Shown: in pieces, positions 1 to 8,214 of the stretch | Layout of the letters: every line of letters begins with the position of its first letter | Numbering within the stretch: position 1 is the stretch's first letter | Source: Calothrix anomala FACHB-343 | GTDB lineage: Bacteria; Cyanobacteriota; Cyanobacteriia; Cyanobacteriales; Nostocaceae | Assembly (NCBI RefSeq): GCF_014696435.1 | Contig: NZ_JACJQG010000069.1 | Coordinates: forward strand, 1 to 55,262 | DNA length: 55,262 bases | Reading direction: 5' to 3' | Program-made: the position numbers and the translations under genes | Notes under the pieces: generated by a model | The model's input: only the letters and a program-made list of their open reading frames with translations | What the model was told of the DNA's origin: nothing | The model's database searches: none

Positions 1-26
1 CAGGGAGCAGGGGGAAAAATAATATT

Positions 27-114
27 AATTTGAAACAAGAATGCGACAGATTGTAGGGGCAATGCCTTGCCCTCCTATAATATATTGATGTGTCGCAAAC
101 ATTATTTGAATTGG
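27..114. repeat. Dispersed intergenic repeat, uninterrupted copy
   Basis: This stretch is clearly similar to sequence at about 7816-7857 joined to 8061-8117. Both share the aaacaagaat, ggcaatgcc and gcaaacattattt blocks in the same order. Here the copy is continuous; at 7.8-8.1 kb it is split by a 203-bp insertion. It therefore serves as the empty-site reference for that insertion. No gene is seen in it. Confidence 0.75.
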
Positions 115-162
115 AAGTTTTTAAGACGGAGACAAAACGCTTCTTAATGTTTCCCGCCCTAA

Positions 163-408
163 GCGATCGCTTAGTTGTGGCATTTGATAGCATGGTGATT
201 AAAGACTACGCGCTTGGGGGCATGGCAGTGCCAGTGCCCCTACAATTAACGATTATCAAACGCTTGCCAGTCTTTTGTGTCTGAAGCGATCGCTTATTTG
301 TGACATTTGATAGCATGGTGATTAAAGACTACGCCCTTGGGGGCATGGCAGTGCCAGTGCCCCTACAATTAACGATTATCAAATGCTTGCCAGTCTTTTG
401 TGCCTGAA
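163..408. repeat. Two tandem 123-bp units bounded by HIP1 sites
   Basis: Two units of exactly 123 bp (163-285 and 286-408) each begin with GCGATCGC, and a third GCGATCGC begins at 409. The units differ at only a few positions. Each contains an imperfect palindrome built on GGGGCATGGCAGTGCC followed by AGTGCCCC; a similar palindrome occurs near 7750-7780. The stretch 1-430 holds no convincing gene. A short plus-strand reading frame through it is made of repeat sequence. Confidence 0.85.
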
Positions 409-430
409 GCGATCGCTTACTTCTTAACCC

Positions 431-694
431 TTATAAATCATACACTTCACTGCGATGGGCGATCGCTTCCACAAATACCTGCATCAGTTCATCGTCTATC
501 GAATAGATTACCCTGTAATCTCCGATGCGATAACGATAGTACCCTGCATAATCTCCCTTGAGGGCTTTGATATTGGGGTGAGACTGGGGAGTTTGCTCTA
601 GCTGCTGCAAACAGCGAGCAATTTTTTTGGCTAAGGTTTTGTCAGCATTGATATACACCTTTTGCGCATCGGGATTGAGAAGAACTTCATACAT
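431..694 (-). CDS. RelE/ParE-family toxin
   Basis: An 87-residue basic protein with the compact RelE-superfamily pattern: an N-terminal helix pair (residues about 15-35, AKKIARCLQQLEQ), the central strand series YYRYRIGDYRVIYSI (about 52-66), and a C-terminal HRSEVYDL in which His and Tyr are typical of ribosome-dependent or ParE-like toxins. Length matches the family. Its start overlaps the stop of the upstream antitoxin gene by 8 bp, the usual translationally coupled order of antitoxin then toxin. From family knowledge it would cleave mRNA or poison gyrase unless bound by its partner; the target cannot be decided from sequence. Confidence 0.85.
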   Translation of the reverse strand: MYEVLLNPDAQKVYINADKTLAKKIARCLQQLEQTPQSHPNIKALKGDYAGYYRYRIGDYRVIYSIDDELMQVFVEAIAHRSEVYDL

Positions 695-965
695 CAGAAC
701 GCAGGTTTCTCCAGTTTGTGTATTCAGTTTTTGGGGTGGCTTGATTTTGCTTGATTTGCTCTAGCAATCCCGGAATTGCTAAAAGTTCTTGGGTTGCGGC
801 TTCGCTTTCAATATTTGCTAAATAAGACGCAAAATCAGTCAGTACTTGTAATCTTTCTGGCGATAATTGCTTGATGAATTCATTAAGTTGGCTCTGTAGT
901 TCTGTCACAGATACCAAAACTGCTGACTCTCGATCCTCAATTGGGGAGTTATCTGTAGTATTCAT
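687..965 (-). CDS. Antitoxin partner of the RelE-type toxin
   Basis: A 92-residue acidic protein just upstream of, and overlapping by 8 bp, the RelE-like toxin gene. Residues about 20-60 (VTELQSQLNEFIKQLSPERLQVLTDFASYLAN) look like a helical dimerisation segment, as in cyanobacterial antitoxins with a 'LSPERLQVLTDFASYL' core. The C-terminal 30 residues are polar and probably disordered until they wrap the toxin. I do not see a clear ribbon-helix-helix or AbrB DNA-binding motif, so autoregulation is only assumed by analogy. The call rests mainly on gene order and overlap; the domain family is not identified further. Confidence 0.72.
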   Translation of the reverse strand: MNTTDNSPIEDRESAVLVSVTELQSQLNEFIKQLSPERLQVLTDFASYLANIESEAATQELLAIPGLLEQIKQNQATPKTEYTNWRNLRSDV

Positions 966-1130
966 TGTCTACGAGAGCAAATTCAAGGTTTAGTGTCTAT
1001 TCTAAAATAACACCGTCTCAGGGCAAGCTAGTGGACTGACATAACTAAAATAGTGCATTAGATGTAGGTTGGGTTGAGGCTTTGCGAAACCCAACATGAA
1101 TTTCAGAAACTCAACATAGATGCTGCGGAA

Positions 1131-1160
1131 TTCAAAATTCAAAATTCAAAATTCAAAATT
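1131..1160. repeat. Heptanucleotide short tandem repeat (TTCAAAA)n
   Basis: Four tandem copies of a 7-bp unit, the reverse-complement family of the (TTTTGAA)n repeats found elsewhere in the window. Just upstream (about 1063-1120) is a GGTTGGGTTGAGG/AACCCAAC inverted motif, also seen near 26.9-27.0 kb. Such repeats are typical of heterocystous cyanobacteria and are not CRISPR arrays, because there are no spacers. Confidence 0.85.
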
Positions 1161-1218
1161 AAGACAGAATAAGGGTTTTGTCGATTTTGAATGGTCTGTT
1201 TATTTACGCCGTGCTGTA

Positions 1219-2934
1219 CTAGCTTGATTTACATGGTGACAAAACGCTTCCCAGTTTTTCTCGTCCTAAGCGATCGCCTATTTTACCCTCAGCAAAAACC
1301 CTCACTCCATTAATATACACTGCTTGCACAATCTCGTCGGAACCACGTTTGACTATGCGCGGTTCGTTATCTAACAGGGGATCTAAGATTTCTACTTGGG
1401 GACTGATGGGTTGATTTAAGGCATGGGGATTGAGTAATAATATATCGGCTTTCGCACCTACTTTTAGCACTCCCGTATTTAGCCGAAACCAAGCTGCTGG
1501 TTCGCCGGTAACGCGAGAAATCGCCGCTTCTGGGGTGAGAAATTTGGTTGTCACTGCTTGCTTGAGTAAAGACAAAGCGCCATCATAGTAACCCAGGTTA
1601 CGCACGTGAGCACCTGCATCAGTAAATCCTGGGAAGATATGGGGATGCTGCATCATGGCTAACCGTGGCTTTAAGCGGTCGTTTGCGCCTGTAGCTACCC
1701 AGCGCAAGTCTGTATCGTATTCTTGTAAAGCTTGTATAAATAAATCTATCGGTTCTTGCTTTTGGCGGCGGGCGATTTCGGCAAAATTTAAACCTTGCCA
1801 ACTGGCATCAGGACAATTAACCACTTCCATTAATTCTAATTGCCGATGAAATGATTTAAGCTGTTTATTCAGCCATTCTTGGCGAAATTGAGCGCAAAAA
1901 CTTGCCGAACGCCATAATTGTTGTCTTTCCTGGCGAGATTTACAACCGTTGAGCTGTGCGCCTGTAGGGAATTCTTCAAATAAGGGGGTAACAGGGCCAT
2001 CTGAGTAAATGGTAAAGGGTTCAGTTAAGGTTTGCAAGCGCACGTTACCGTTAAGCAGGCGATTCCAAATAAATAAGATAGGGGCAAATATGCGCCAGAG
2101 TTGGCGATTATGCACAGCATCTAAAGCCGAAAGAATTGTCAGCCGCAGTGGTTTACCAAAGCCAGAACCCATGCGCAGAATATCTACAAAAGAATTTAGC
2201 TTGTGTAAATTGGGCGTGACTTGAAACACGCGATCGCGTTTTTTACACAAATTTGCTAACATTGCATATTCCCTAAATTTGGCATGTTGGGAAGGAATAG
2301 TATAACCTTGCCATTCTCCGCTCATGCGGTGCCAAGGAAACATATCAATAGAAACGCCAACAAAGCCCGCATCTAAAGCATCGGCGGTAATGCGCTGCAT
2401 GAGTTTGAGTTCAAATTTGCTCGGCTGTACAGTTAAACTGCGTTCCAATCCCATGACGTAAGCGCGTAAAGCACTATGTCCCAATAATGGTGCTACATTG
2501 GGGCCTAGTGGTAACTGTTGTAAATGTTGTAAATATTCTCCTGGTGTTTGCCAAGCCAGAGATTTATTCAACCATTTGCTAATTAAGCGATGGGAAAGCG
2601 TCTCTACCCTTTGAAAAATATCTGCGAGAACTTGCGGTTCACCAATGGCAATTGACAAACTACAATTACCAATAACTACGCTAGTCACTCCATGACGCAC
2701 CGATTCACTTAATCCTGGGGCAATTTCCAACTCTAAATCGTAGTGCGTATGAATATCAATAAATCCCGGCGTCACCCACAACCCAGAGGCATCAACTATT
2801 TCTTTTGCTGGGGTAGATATGGCGGGAGAGATAGCAAAAATCTTGCCATTTTTAATCCCCACATCCCCCCGCACAGGCGCAGAGCCTAAACCATCAAAAA
2901 TTAACCCGTTTTGAATTAGTAAATCTAAATTCAT
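1219..2934 (-). CDS. Amidohydrolase, N-acyl-D-amino-acid deacylase family
   Basis: A 571-residue metal-dependent amidohydrolase. Residues 1-65 form the N-terminal beta-sandwich (LLIQNGLIFDG...DVGIKNGKI), followed by the metal-binding HxH motif in GFIDIHTHYDLE (about 57-68). The C-terminal half has TDAGAHVRNLGYYDG (about 437-451) and the closing sandwich GVLKVGAKADILLLNP plus VYINGVRV. This layout matches COG3653 D-aminoacylase/deacylase-like enzymes, usually 480-570 residues, which hydrolyse N-acyl or cyclic amide bonds; the substrate here is unknown. The start abuts an (ATGACAA)n repeat with several out-of-frame ATGs; 2934 is the only open in-frame choice. It stands alone between repeats, with no operon partner. 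Confidence 0.85.
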   Translation of the reverse strand: MNLDLLIQNGLIFDGLGSAPVRGDVGIKNGKIFAISPAISTPAKEIVDASGLWVTPGFIDIHTHYDLELEIAPGLSESVRHGVTSVVIGNCSLSIAIGEPQVLADIFQRVETLSHRLISKWLNKSLAWQTPGEYLQHLQQLPLGPNVAPLLGHSALRAYVMGLERSLTVQPSKFELKLMQRITADALDAGFVGVSIDMFPWHRMSGEWQGYTIPSQHAKFREYAMLANLCKKRDRVFQVTPNLHKLNSFVDILRMGSGFGKPLRLTILSALDAVHNRQLWRIFAPILFIWNRLLNGNVRLQTLTEPFTIYSDGPVTPLFEEFPTGAQLNGCKSRQERQQLWRSASFCAQFRQEWLNKQLKSFHRQLELMEVVNCPDASWQGLNFAEIARRQKQEPIDLFIQALQEYDTDLRWVATGANDRLKPRLAMMQHPHIFPGFTDAGAHVRNLGYYDGALSLLKQAVTTKFLTPEAAISRVTGEPAAWFRLNTGVLKVGAKADILLLNPHALNQPISPQVEILDPLLDNEPRIVKRGSDEIVQAVYINGVRVFAEGKIGDRLGREKLGSVLSPCKSS

Positions 2935-2963
2935 TTGTCATTTGTCATTTGTCATTTGTCATT
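2932..2963. repeat. (CATTTGT)n repeat overlapping a start codon
   Basis: Four copies of a 7-bp unit. The first copy contains the ATG of the amidohydrolase gene on the minus strand, so the translation initiation region is entirely repeat and has no recognisable Shine-Dalgarno sequence. ATGs recur every 7 nt in shifting frames; the one 21 nt upstream is in frame but meets TGA before the gene starts. Confidence 0.85.
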
Positions 2964-2988
2964 GGGAAAAAGTCAAATAAAATTCTTC

Positions 2989-3187
2989 ATTTTGAATTTT
3001 GAATTTTGAATTTTGAATTTTTTTTAACTGGCTCCCATGCTCTGCGTGGGAGCGATGATTGTGAGGCTCCGCCTCAATTTATCAGAAGACGAGGCAGAGC
3101 CTCGCAATACGCATTTCCAGCCGGAGGCTGGAAACGAGATAGTAAAATTCTTAATTTTGAATTTTGAATTTTGAATTTTGAATTTTT
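2989..3187. repeat. Four-hairpin element flanked by (TTTTGAA)n
   Basis: Two (TTTTGAA)n runs (about 2989-3021 and 3153-3187) flank a stretch with four successive perfect or near-perfect hairpins: GCTCCCA/TGGGAGC at 3031-3053, GAGGCTCCGCCTC at 3063-3075, GAGGCAGAGCCTC at 3091-3103, and TTCCAGC/GCTGGAA at 3115-3133. It lies between two minus-strand genes, so it could also end transcription of the upstream kinase gene. No coding content is seen. Confidence 0.8.
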
Positions 3188-3193
3188 TGTCCC

Positions 3194-6100
3194 CTACCCC
3201 CTCCCCCCCAAGGCGGCAACAATAAATAATAATCGCTCCGGTTCAATGGGTTTGGCGATGTGCATTTGAAATCCGGCGGCGAGGGCTTGGGCTTGTTCGG
3301 CTTCGGCTGCATAGGCGGTGAGGGCGGCGGCGGGAATTTGTCCGCCTGCTTCCGCATCCATTGCTCTGATTTGACGGATTAAATCATAACCGTCTTGTTC
3401 TGGTAAGCCAATGTCAGATAGCAACACATCATAACCAGTGGGGTTAGCCATTAAGGTAGATAAAGCAGCATTAGCTGAGGCTACGGCGGTGACTATGACT
3501 CCGTACTGCTCTAGGGTAAGGGAAAATAAATCGCGAATATCTGCTTCGTCATCGACGACTAAAACCCGCAAACCTGTTAATGAGGGGAGATTTTCTAAGG
3601 ATTGTTCTGGCTGGTTGGGAAAAACTAACTGGTTAACTGTTGGCTCGAAATTTGCGCTTAACTGAGTTTGCAAAGGTAGTCTAACTGTAAAAGTTGCCCC
3701 TTGTCCTTCTCCGGGGCTTTCGGCTTCTACTGTACCGCCGTGAAGTTCAACTAAATGACGCACGATGGAAAGTCCTAGCCCTAAACCAGGGTTGGTGCGT
3801 CTTCTGGTACCGTCAGCTTGGCGGAAGCGCTCGAAAATATAAGGAAGAAATTCAGGTGTAATACCTTGCCCTGTATCGCTGACTTGAATTTGAGCGTGAA
3901 CATCACTGTAATCTAAAATAATCTCAATTCTGCCCTCGGCTGGAGTAAATTTAATCGCGTTAGATAGTAAATTCCACATTACCTGTTGTAAGCGGGTAGA
4001 ATCGCCGTTAATTCTTCTGTCTGTGCTATCTAGCCGAGTGACAATTTGAATATTTTTGGCTTCAGCAGAAATCCTGACAACTTCAATGGCGGCGTTAATT
4101 ACAGGTACTAATTCCATGAATTCTGCATCCAGACGCAGCCTACCAGCGCTGATGCGAGAAATATCTAGCAAATCGCCAATTAACTGCGCCTGAGCGATGG
4201 CACTACGCTCAATTGCTGCTAGTCCTTGATTAATTATCTCCGGTGTGATATCTGGCCGTTGTAGCATTTGCGCCCACCCTAGTAAGGAGTTTAGGGGGTT
4301 GCGGAGTTCGTGAGACAAAATTGATAAAAATTCATCTTTGGCGCGGTTGGCGGTTTCGGCGGCGGTGCGAGCTGATTGTTCTTGAGTTAATAACTGAATG
4401 CGTTCAACTTCGAGTTGCTTTTGTTGGGTAATATCTTCAATAACTAAGAGAATTAATTGCATATTCTCAATTTGCGGCATTCTTCGCGCATTTAGCCGCA
4501 TAATTTTGTGCCCAATAGACTCAAAGTTATGCTCGACTTCTAAATCTTGAAATGGGGCGTTGCTGGGGATAACATCTTGTAGGAGCGATCGCAATAACGG
4601 AATATTCCACTGACCATTACCCAGTTCAAATATTAAGCGCTGTTCGGTTTCTGGTGGTAGTACTTGAAAGGTTTCGTAAAAACTGCGATTGGCTTTGACT
4701 ACCCGTAAATCTAAATCTAGCACCACAATCGATTCCCGCACGGTATCCACAATCGCCTCGGCGTAATCTCTGGAGGCGCGTAGCTGTTCGGCGCTGCGTT
4801 TTAGGGCGTCAATATCAACTAATACTACTACGGCACCGTCAATTTTATGATCGATTGTCCGGTAAGGTCGGATGCGCAAATCGTACCAATGTCCTTCAGT
4901 GTCTTGTACTTCCTGGGTTTTGAGGTTGAGGTTACCAATAACTTCTAAAATTTGCTCTTCTAAATCATCAATATTTAAATTGTGATTAATATCACTGATT
5001 GGTCGCCCAACATCCGTAGAAATTAGGTTAAAAATTTTCCCCGCCACTGGAGTAAAGCGGCGAATCCGCAAATCGCCACCCAACATGAGGATGGGAATAT
5101 TAATATTGCTGAGTAAATTTTGTAAATCGTTGGTTACCTGGGTAGATTCGAGATTGCGCCGTTGCAATTCATCGTTGATGGTGTTTAATTCTTCGTTGGT
5201 GGCTTGAATTTCTTCTTTAGCGGTTTCTAATTCCTCATTGGTACTTTGCAATTCTTCATTGCTAGAAAGAATTTCTTCGTTAGCAGCTCTGAGGTTTTGA
5301 TTAGTGGCTTGCTGTTCTTCAATAATTGATTGCAGATACTCTTTCGTGGTGGCTAACTCCTGCTTGAGGGCGTTAGTTTCCTGCTCTGCTGCTGCTTGTT
5401 TACCCCGGCGAGATTTTAAAGTGCGATCGCTCTCTGGTATTATATTAATTGTTGAGGCTGGCATATCTGCAAACATCACTAAAAAATAGGGTTCTTCCCC
5501 ACCGCGAGCTTTAAACGGTACCACATCCACCTTTACCAGTCTCACTTGACCGTTTTCAAAAATTTGGATACCTTCTTTACATACTGGTACCTGTCGCTGT
5601 TTTGCTTGATGAACCGCCGTGCGTAGTTCTAACCGCAGTTCTTCTTTTGCCATCTTTAACAAATTAAAGCTAGGTCTGCCGGCTGGCGGTTGCAGATAAG
5701 CACTAGTTTGTCCGCGAAATTGGAGTATTTCTAAATCATTGTCAATAATCACACCAACTGGAGCATACTGACTTAAAATGATTTGGTCAGCAGTTCTCTG
5801 CATTTCCATCTCATTCCAAGTATTATCGCTCACTGTTAACTGGGGAGTAGTGACCTTGAGGGAATAGTTATTAGCAATTAAATCTATACCCAACCGCGCT
5901 GGAGCCATTTTCCGGCTATATATCTTGGACTTTCTCTCCAATAAAGTAAATAAATCCGAAAATTCCCCTACAGTCTCGGAAGTGCCTAACATTAAAAAGC
6001 CACTAGACTTGAGACCATAATGAAACACGGGTAGAACTTTCTTCTGCACCGCGCTGCCCAAATAAATTAGCACGTTGCGGCAGGTAATTAAATCTAAGTG

Positions 6101-7411
6101 AGAAAAAGGCGGATCAGCAATTAAGTTTTGTCTGGCGAAAATACATAACTCCCGCACTGGCTTGCTAATTTGGTAACCACCTTCTACTTGCACAAAAAAG
6201 CGCTGTAGGCGTTCGGCAGAAACTTCGGCTACTTGACTGGGTGTATAAATCCCAATCCGCGCAATTTCAATTACTGCCTCACTAATATCTGTAGCAAAAA
6301 TTTGGATAGTTGTATTAATTACTTGATTTCCCAAAAACTCCAGCAAGCAAATAGCTATCGAGTAAGCTTCTTGACCGGTGGAACATCCCGCTACCCAAAT
6401 CCGAATCGGTGAATCTGGGGTATGGTTTTGGGTAATAATGGGGAAGACTTTGGTTTTTAAAGCGTCAAAAGATTCGCGATCGCGGAAAAAACTCGTCACT
6501 GTAATCAGCATATCTTGATACAGTGCCAAAACCTCTGCCGGATTTTCCACCAAATAGCGGACGTAATCTTCCAATCTTTCCAGCTTATACAAAATCATCC
6601 GCCGCAAAATTCGCCGCTTGAGAGTAGTTTGTTTGTAGTGGTTAAAGTCTACCCCCGTAGCCGCCCGCAATAAACTAAAGATAGTTGAGATAGCATCGCT
6701 GTTAGTTGGGATTGGCTCAGATACTTCCGTTGTTGCGGCTGGTGGCTGGCGTTGAATATAAGGATGGCGGCTGAGTTTTGCTAGTTCCTCAGCAATTTCT
6801 CGCGGAGTCAAAATAAAATCCACATTACCCGAAGCTACAGCCGTGTTTGGCATACCAGTAACTTTTGCCGAGTCTTGACACTGCGCAAAGGTAATACCAC
6901 CAGCTTCTTTAATAAATTCTAACCCCCTTGCCCCATCGCCATCGCTTCCCGACAGCACTATGCCAATGGCTTTATTTCCCCGCTCTTCTGCTAAAGAAAT
7001 CAAGAAAGCATCCACCGACATAAACAAACCATAAGTTTTCTCCCTGGGAGTCAGTTGCAACACTCCCTGAGAAACAGTCATTTTCGCATTTGGCGGAATC
7101 ACATATACGTGATTCGGTTCCACAACCATACCATTCTGTACTTCCCGCACAGGCATATTAGTTGAGCGAGACAAAATTTCACTCAACAAACTTTTTTGAT
7201 GGGGACTCAAGTGCTGAACTAATACAAACGCCATCCCCGTATCATTTGGTAAATGGCTGAGTAATTCCGTAAAAGCATCTAACCCACCCGCCGAAGCGCC
7301 CATTCCCACTATAGGAAATAATGTATTGTCATGATTGTCTTGTTCTTCATTTGTAGATTGACGAGCCGAAGAATTAGATGGAGATTTTTTAGCAGAACGC
7401 CTAGAGGTCAT
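3194..7411 (-). CDS. CheB-CheR-PAS hybrid histidine kinase with receiver
   Basis: A 1405-residue signalling protein. In order: CheB-type methylesterase (about 33-215; catalytic Ser in GASAGG, His in LVQHLSPHQKS, Asp in LSGSDGDGARGL); CheR methyltransferase (about 240-500; SAM loop VAGCSTGQEAYS, then DLITCRNVLIYL); an Asn/Glu-rich coiled coil (about 670-760, SSNEELQSTNEELETAKEE); two PAS domains (about 770-1010); HisKA with the phospho-His in LSHELRNPLNSL (about 1045); HATPase (about 1150-1265, GLGLGLSIVRHLV); and a receiver (about 1285-1405, VVDDEADIR, phospho-Asp in LLSDIGLPEQDG, Lys in AKPIEP). It is a cytosolic sensor with no membrane segments. Such CheB/CheR fusions are common in cyanobacteria; input and output are unknown. 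A PAS-CRP regulator is encoded 0.8 kb upstream on the same strand. Confidence 0.95.
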   Translation of the reverse strand: MTSRRSAKKSPSNSSARQSTNEEQDNHDNTLFPIVGMGASAGGLDAFTELLSHLPNDTGMAFVLVQHLSPHQKSLLSEILSRSTNMPVREVQNGMVVEPNHVYVIPPNAKMTVSQGVLQLTPREKTYGLFMSVDAFLISLAEERGNKAIGIVLSGSDGDGARGLEFIKEAGGITFAQCQDSAKVTGMPNTAVASGNVDFILTPREIAEELAKLSRHPYIQRQPPAATTEVSEPIPTNSDAISTIFSLLRAATGVDFNHYKQTTLKRRILRRMILYKLERLEDYVRYLVENPAEVLALYQDMLITVTSFFRDRESFDALKTKVFPIITQNHTPDSPIRIWVAGCSTGQEAYSIAICLLEFLGNQVINTTIQIFATDISEAVIEIARIGIYTPSQVAEVSAERLQRFFVQVEGGYQISKPVRELCIFARQNLIADPPFSHLDLITCRNVLIYLGSAVQKKVLPVFHYGLKSSGFLMLGTSETVGEFSDLFTLLERKSKIYSRKMAPARLGIDLIANNYSLKVTTPQLTVSDNTWNEMEMQRTADQIILSQYAPVGVIIDNDLEILQFRGQTSAYLQPPAGRPSFNLLKMAKEELRLELRTAVHQAKQRQVPVCKEGIQIFENGQVRLVKVDVVPFKARGGEEPYFLVMFADMPASTINIIPESDRTLKSRRGKQAAAEQETNALKQELATTKEYLQSIIEEQQATNQNLRAANEEILSSNEELQSTNEELETAKEEIQATNEELNTINDELQRRNLESTQVTNDLQNLLSNINIPILMLGGDLRIRRFTPVAGKIFNLISTDVGRPISDINHNLNIDDLEEQILEVIGNLNLKTQEVQDTEGHWYDLRIRPYRTIDHKIDGAVVVLVDIDALKRSAEQLRASRDYAEAIVDTVRESIVVLDLDLRVVKANRSFYETFQVLPPETEQRLIFELGNGQWNIPLLRSLLQDVIPSNAPFQDLEVEHNFESIGHKIMRLNARRMPQIENMQLILLVIEDITQQKQLEVERIQLLTQEQSARTAAETANRAKDEFLSILSHELRNPLNSLLGWAQMLQRPDITPEIINQGLAAIERSAIAQAQLIGDLLDISRISAGRLRLDAEFMELVPVINAAIEVVRISAEAKNIQIVTRLDSTDRRINGDSTRLQQVMWNLLSNAIKFTPAEGRIEIILDYSDVHAQIQVSDTGQGITPEFLPYIFERFRQADGTRRRTNPGLGLGLSIVRHLVELHGGTVEAESPGEGQGATFTVRLPLQTQLSANFEPTVNQLVFPNQPEQSLENLPSLTGLRVLVVDDEADIRDLFSLTLEQYGVIVTAVASANAALSTLMANPTGYDVLLSDIGLPEQDGYDLIRQIRAMDAEAGGQIPAAALTAYAAEAEQAQALAAGFQMHIAKPIEPERLLFIVAALGGRG

Positions 7412-7662
7412 GGTGTGGGTAATTAATACTGGGGGATGTTAAATATTCAGCAATTAAAACTACAGATATGCTTTGCACTTTATCAGATATTATGTCCAAT
7501 TAACTAGCGAACTGAAGCTTTAAGTTTTTAGCAAGATTTGTGCATTAAATCACATAGAAACTTAATTTTGGTCAAGCTTGATGTTATTATTTTATCCTGA
7601 TTTGCTAGACAAATTTATCTTGACTGTGGTATCGACATCCAGTTAACAAATATTAGTCTTCT

Positions 7663-8170
7663 TAGGGTGTGTTGTCGCGTAGCGCAACGCACCGATCAAG
7701 AATGTTTAAATATTTAAGTTTAATTAGGATAAGCGTTGCCCAGTCAGCGCTTCGGGGCATGGCAGTGCCAGTGCCCCTACAATCATAACTGGCAATCTGT
7801 TGTAAATTCTCATTGCAATTTAAAACAAGAATATAACAGTAAGAATATGGCAATGCCCATAGGTGTCAACTTAACGCACAACCCGGTTACCGCAAGGAAC
7901 TGAAGTTCCTTGCTAATAGCTAAAGTCATCTCAAGATGACTAAAATATGCGGCAAAATCTTCAGTCTACTTCAGTAGACTTGGACTATTAGCCTTGGAAT
8001 TCATTCCAAGGCGGATGACGCTTGTACAGAGGCTATTTTTACCTTAAGTTGACACCGATGGGCAATGCCATGCCCTCTAGAATAGATTGATATGCTGCAA
8101 ACATTATTTAAATTGATATTAGTTAATCAATATAAACAAGGTGCGTTGCGCTGCGCGACAACACACCCTA
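7663..8170. repeat. Composite repeat with 31-bp inverted ends
   Basis: The ends at 7663-7693 and 8140-8170 are inverted repeats matching at 30 of 31 positions (outer end TAGGGTGTGTTGTCGCG). Inside are a GGGGCATGGCAGTGCC palindrome (about 7756-7779), a copy of the repeat seen at 27-114, and, inserted in that copy, a MITE-like element at 7858-8060. No transposase gene is present. The whole gap 7412-8214 is explained by this nest plus AT-rich leader DNA of the kinase gene. Confidence 0.85.
7858..8060. mobile_element. MITE-like element with 9-bp target duplication
   Basis: A 203-bp non-coding element with terminal inverted repeats (7858-7874 and 8044-8060, 16 of 17 matching, core GGTGTCAACTTAA). 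It is flanked by a direct 9-bp duplication, GGCAATGCC, at 7849-7857 and 8061-8069. The related uninterrupted repeat at 27-114 has GGCAATGCC once, which supports real insertion. Inside are four hairpins: AAGGAACTGAAGTTCCTT, AGTCATCTCAAGATGACT, AGTCTACTTCAGTAGACT and CCTTGGAATTCATTCCAAGG. The mobilising transposase is unknown. Confidence 0.85.
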
Positions 8171-8214
8171 CATAAATATTTAAAAATAGGCTTTGTCATA
8201 TAACTGCTGACTAA

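Noticed and set aside
90-284. Short plus-strand reading frame near the left edge
   Set aside because: It is composed of the dispersed repeat and the HIP1-bounded tandem unit, with no ribosome-binding site and no domain-like features.
1131-1160. Possible CRISPR array (also other heptamer arrays at 2.9, 3.2, 10.35, 14.0, 14.4 and 37.2 kb)
   Set aside because: The units are 7 bp in direct tandem with no spacers; they are short tandem repeats typical of heterocystous cyanobacteria.
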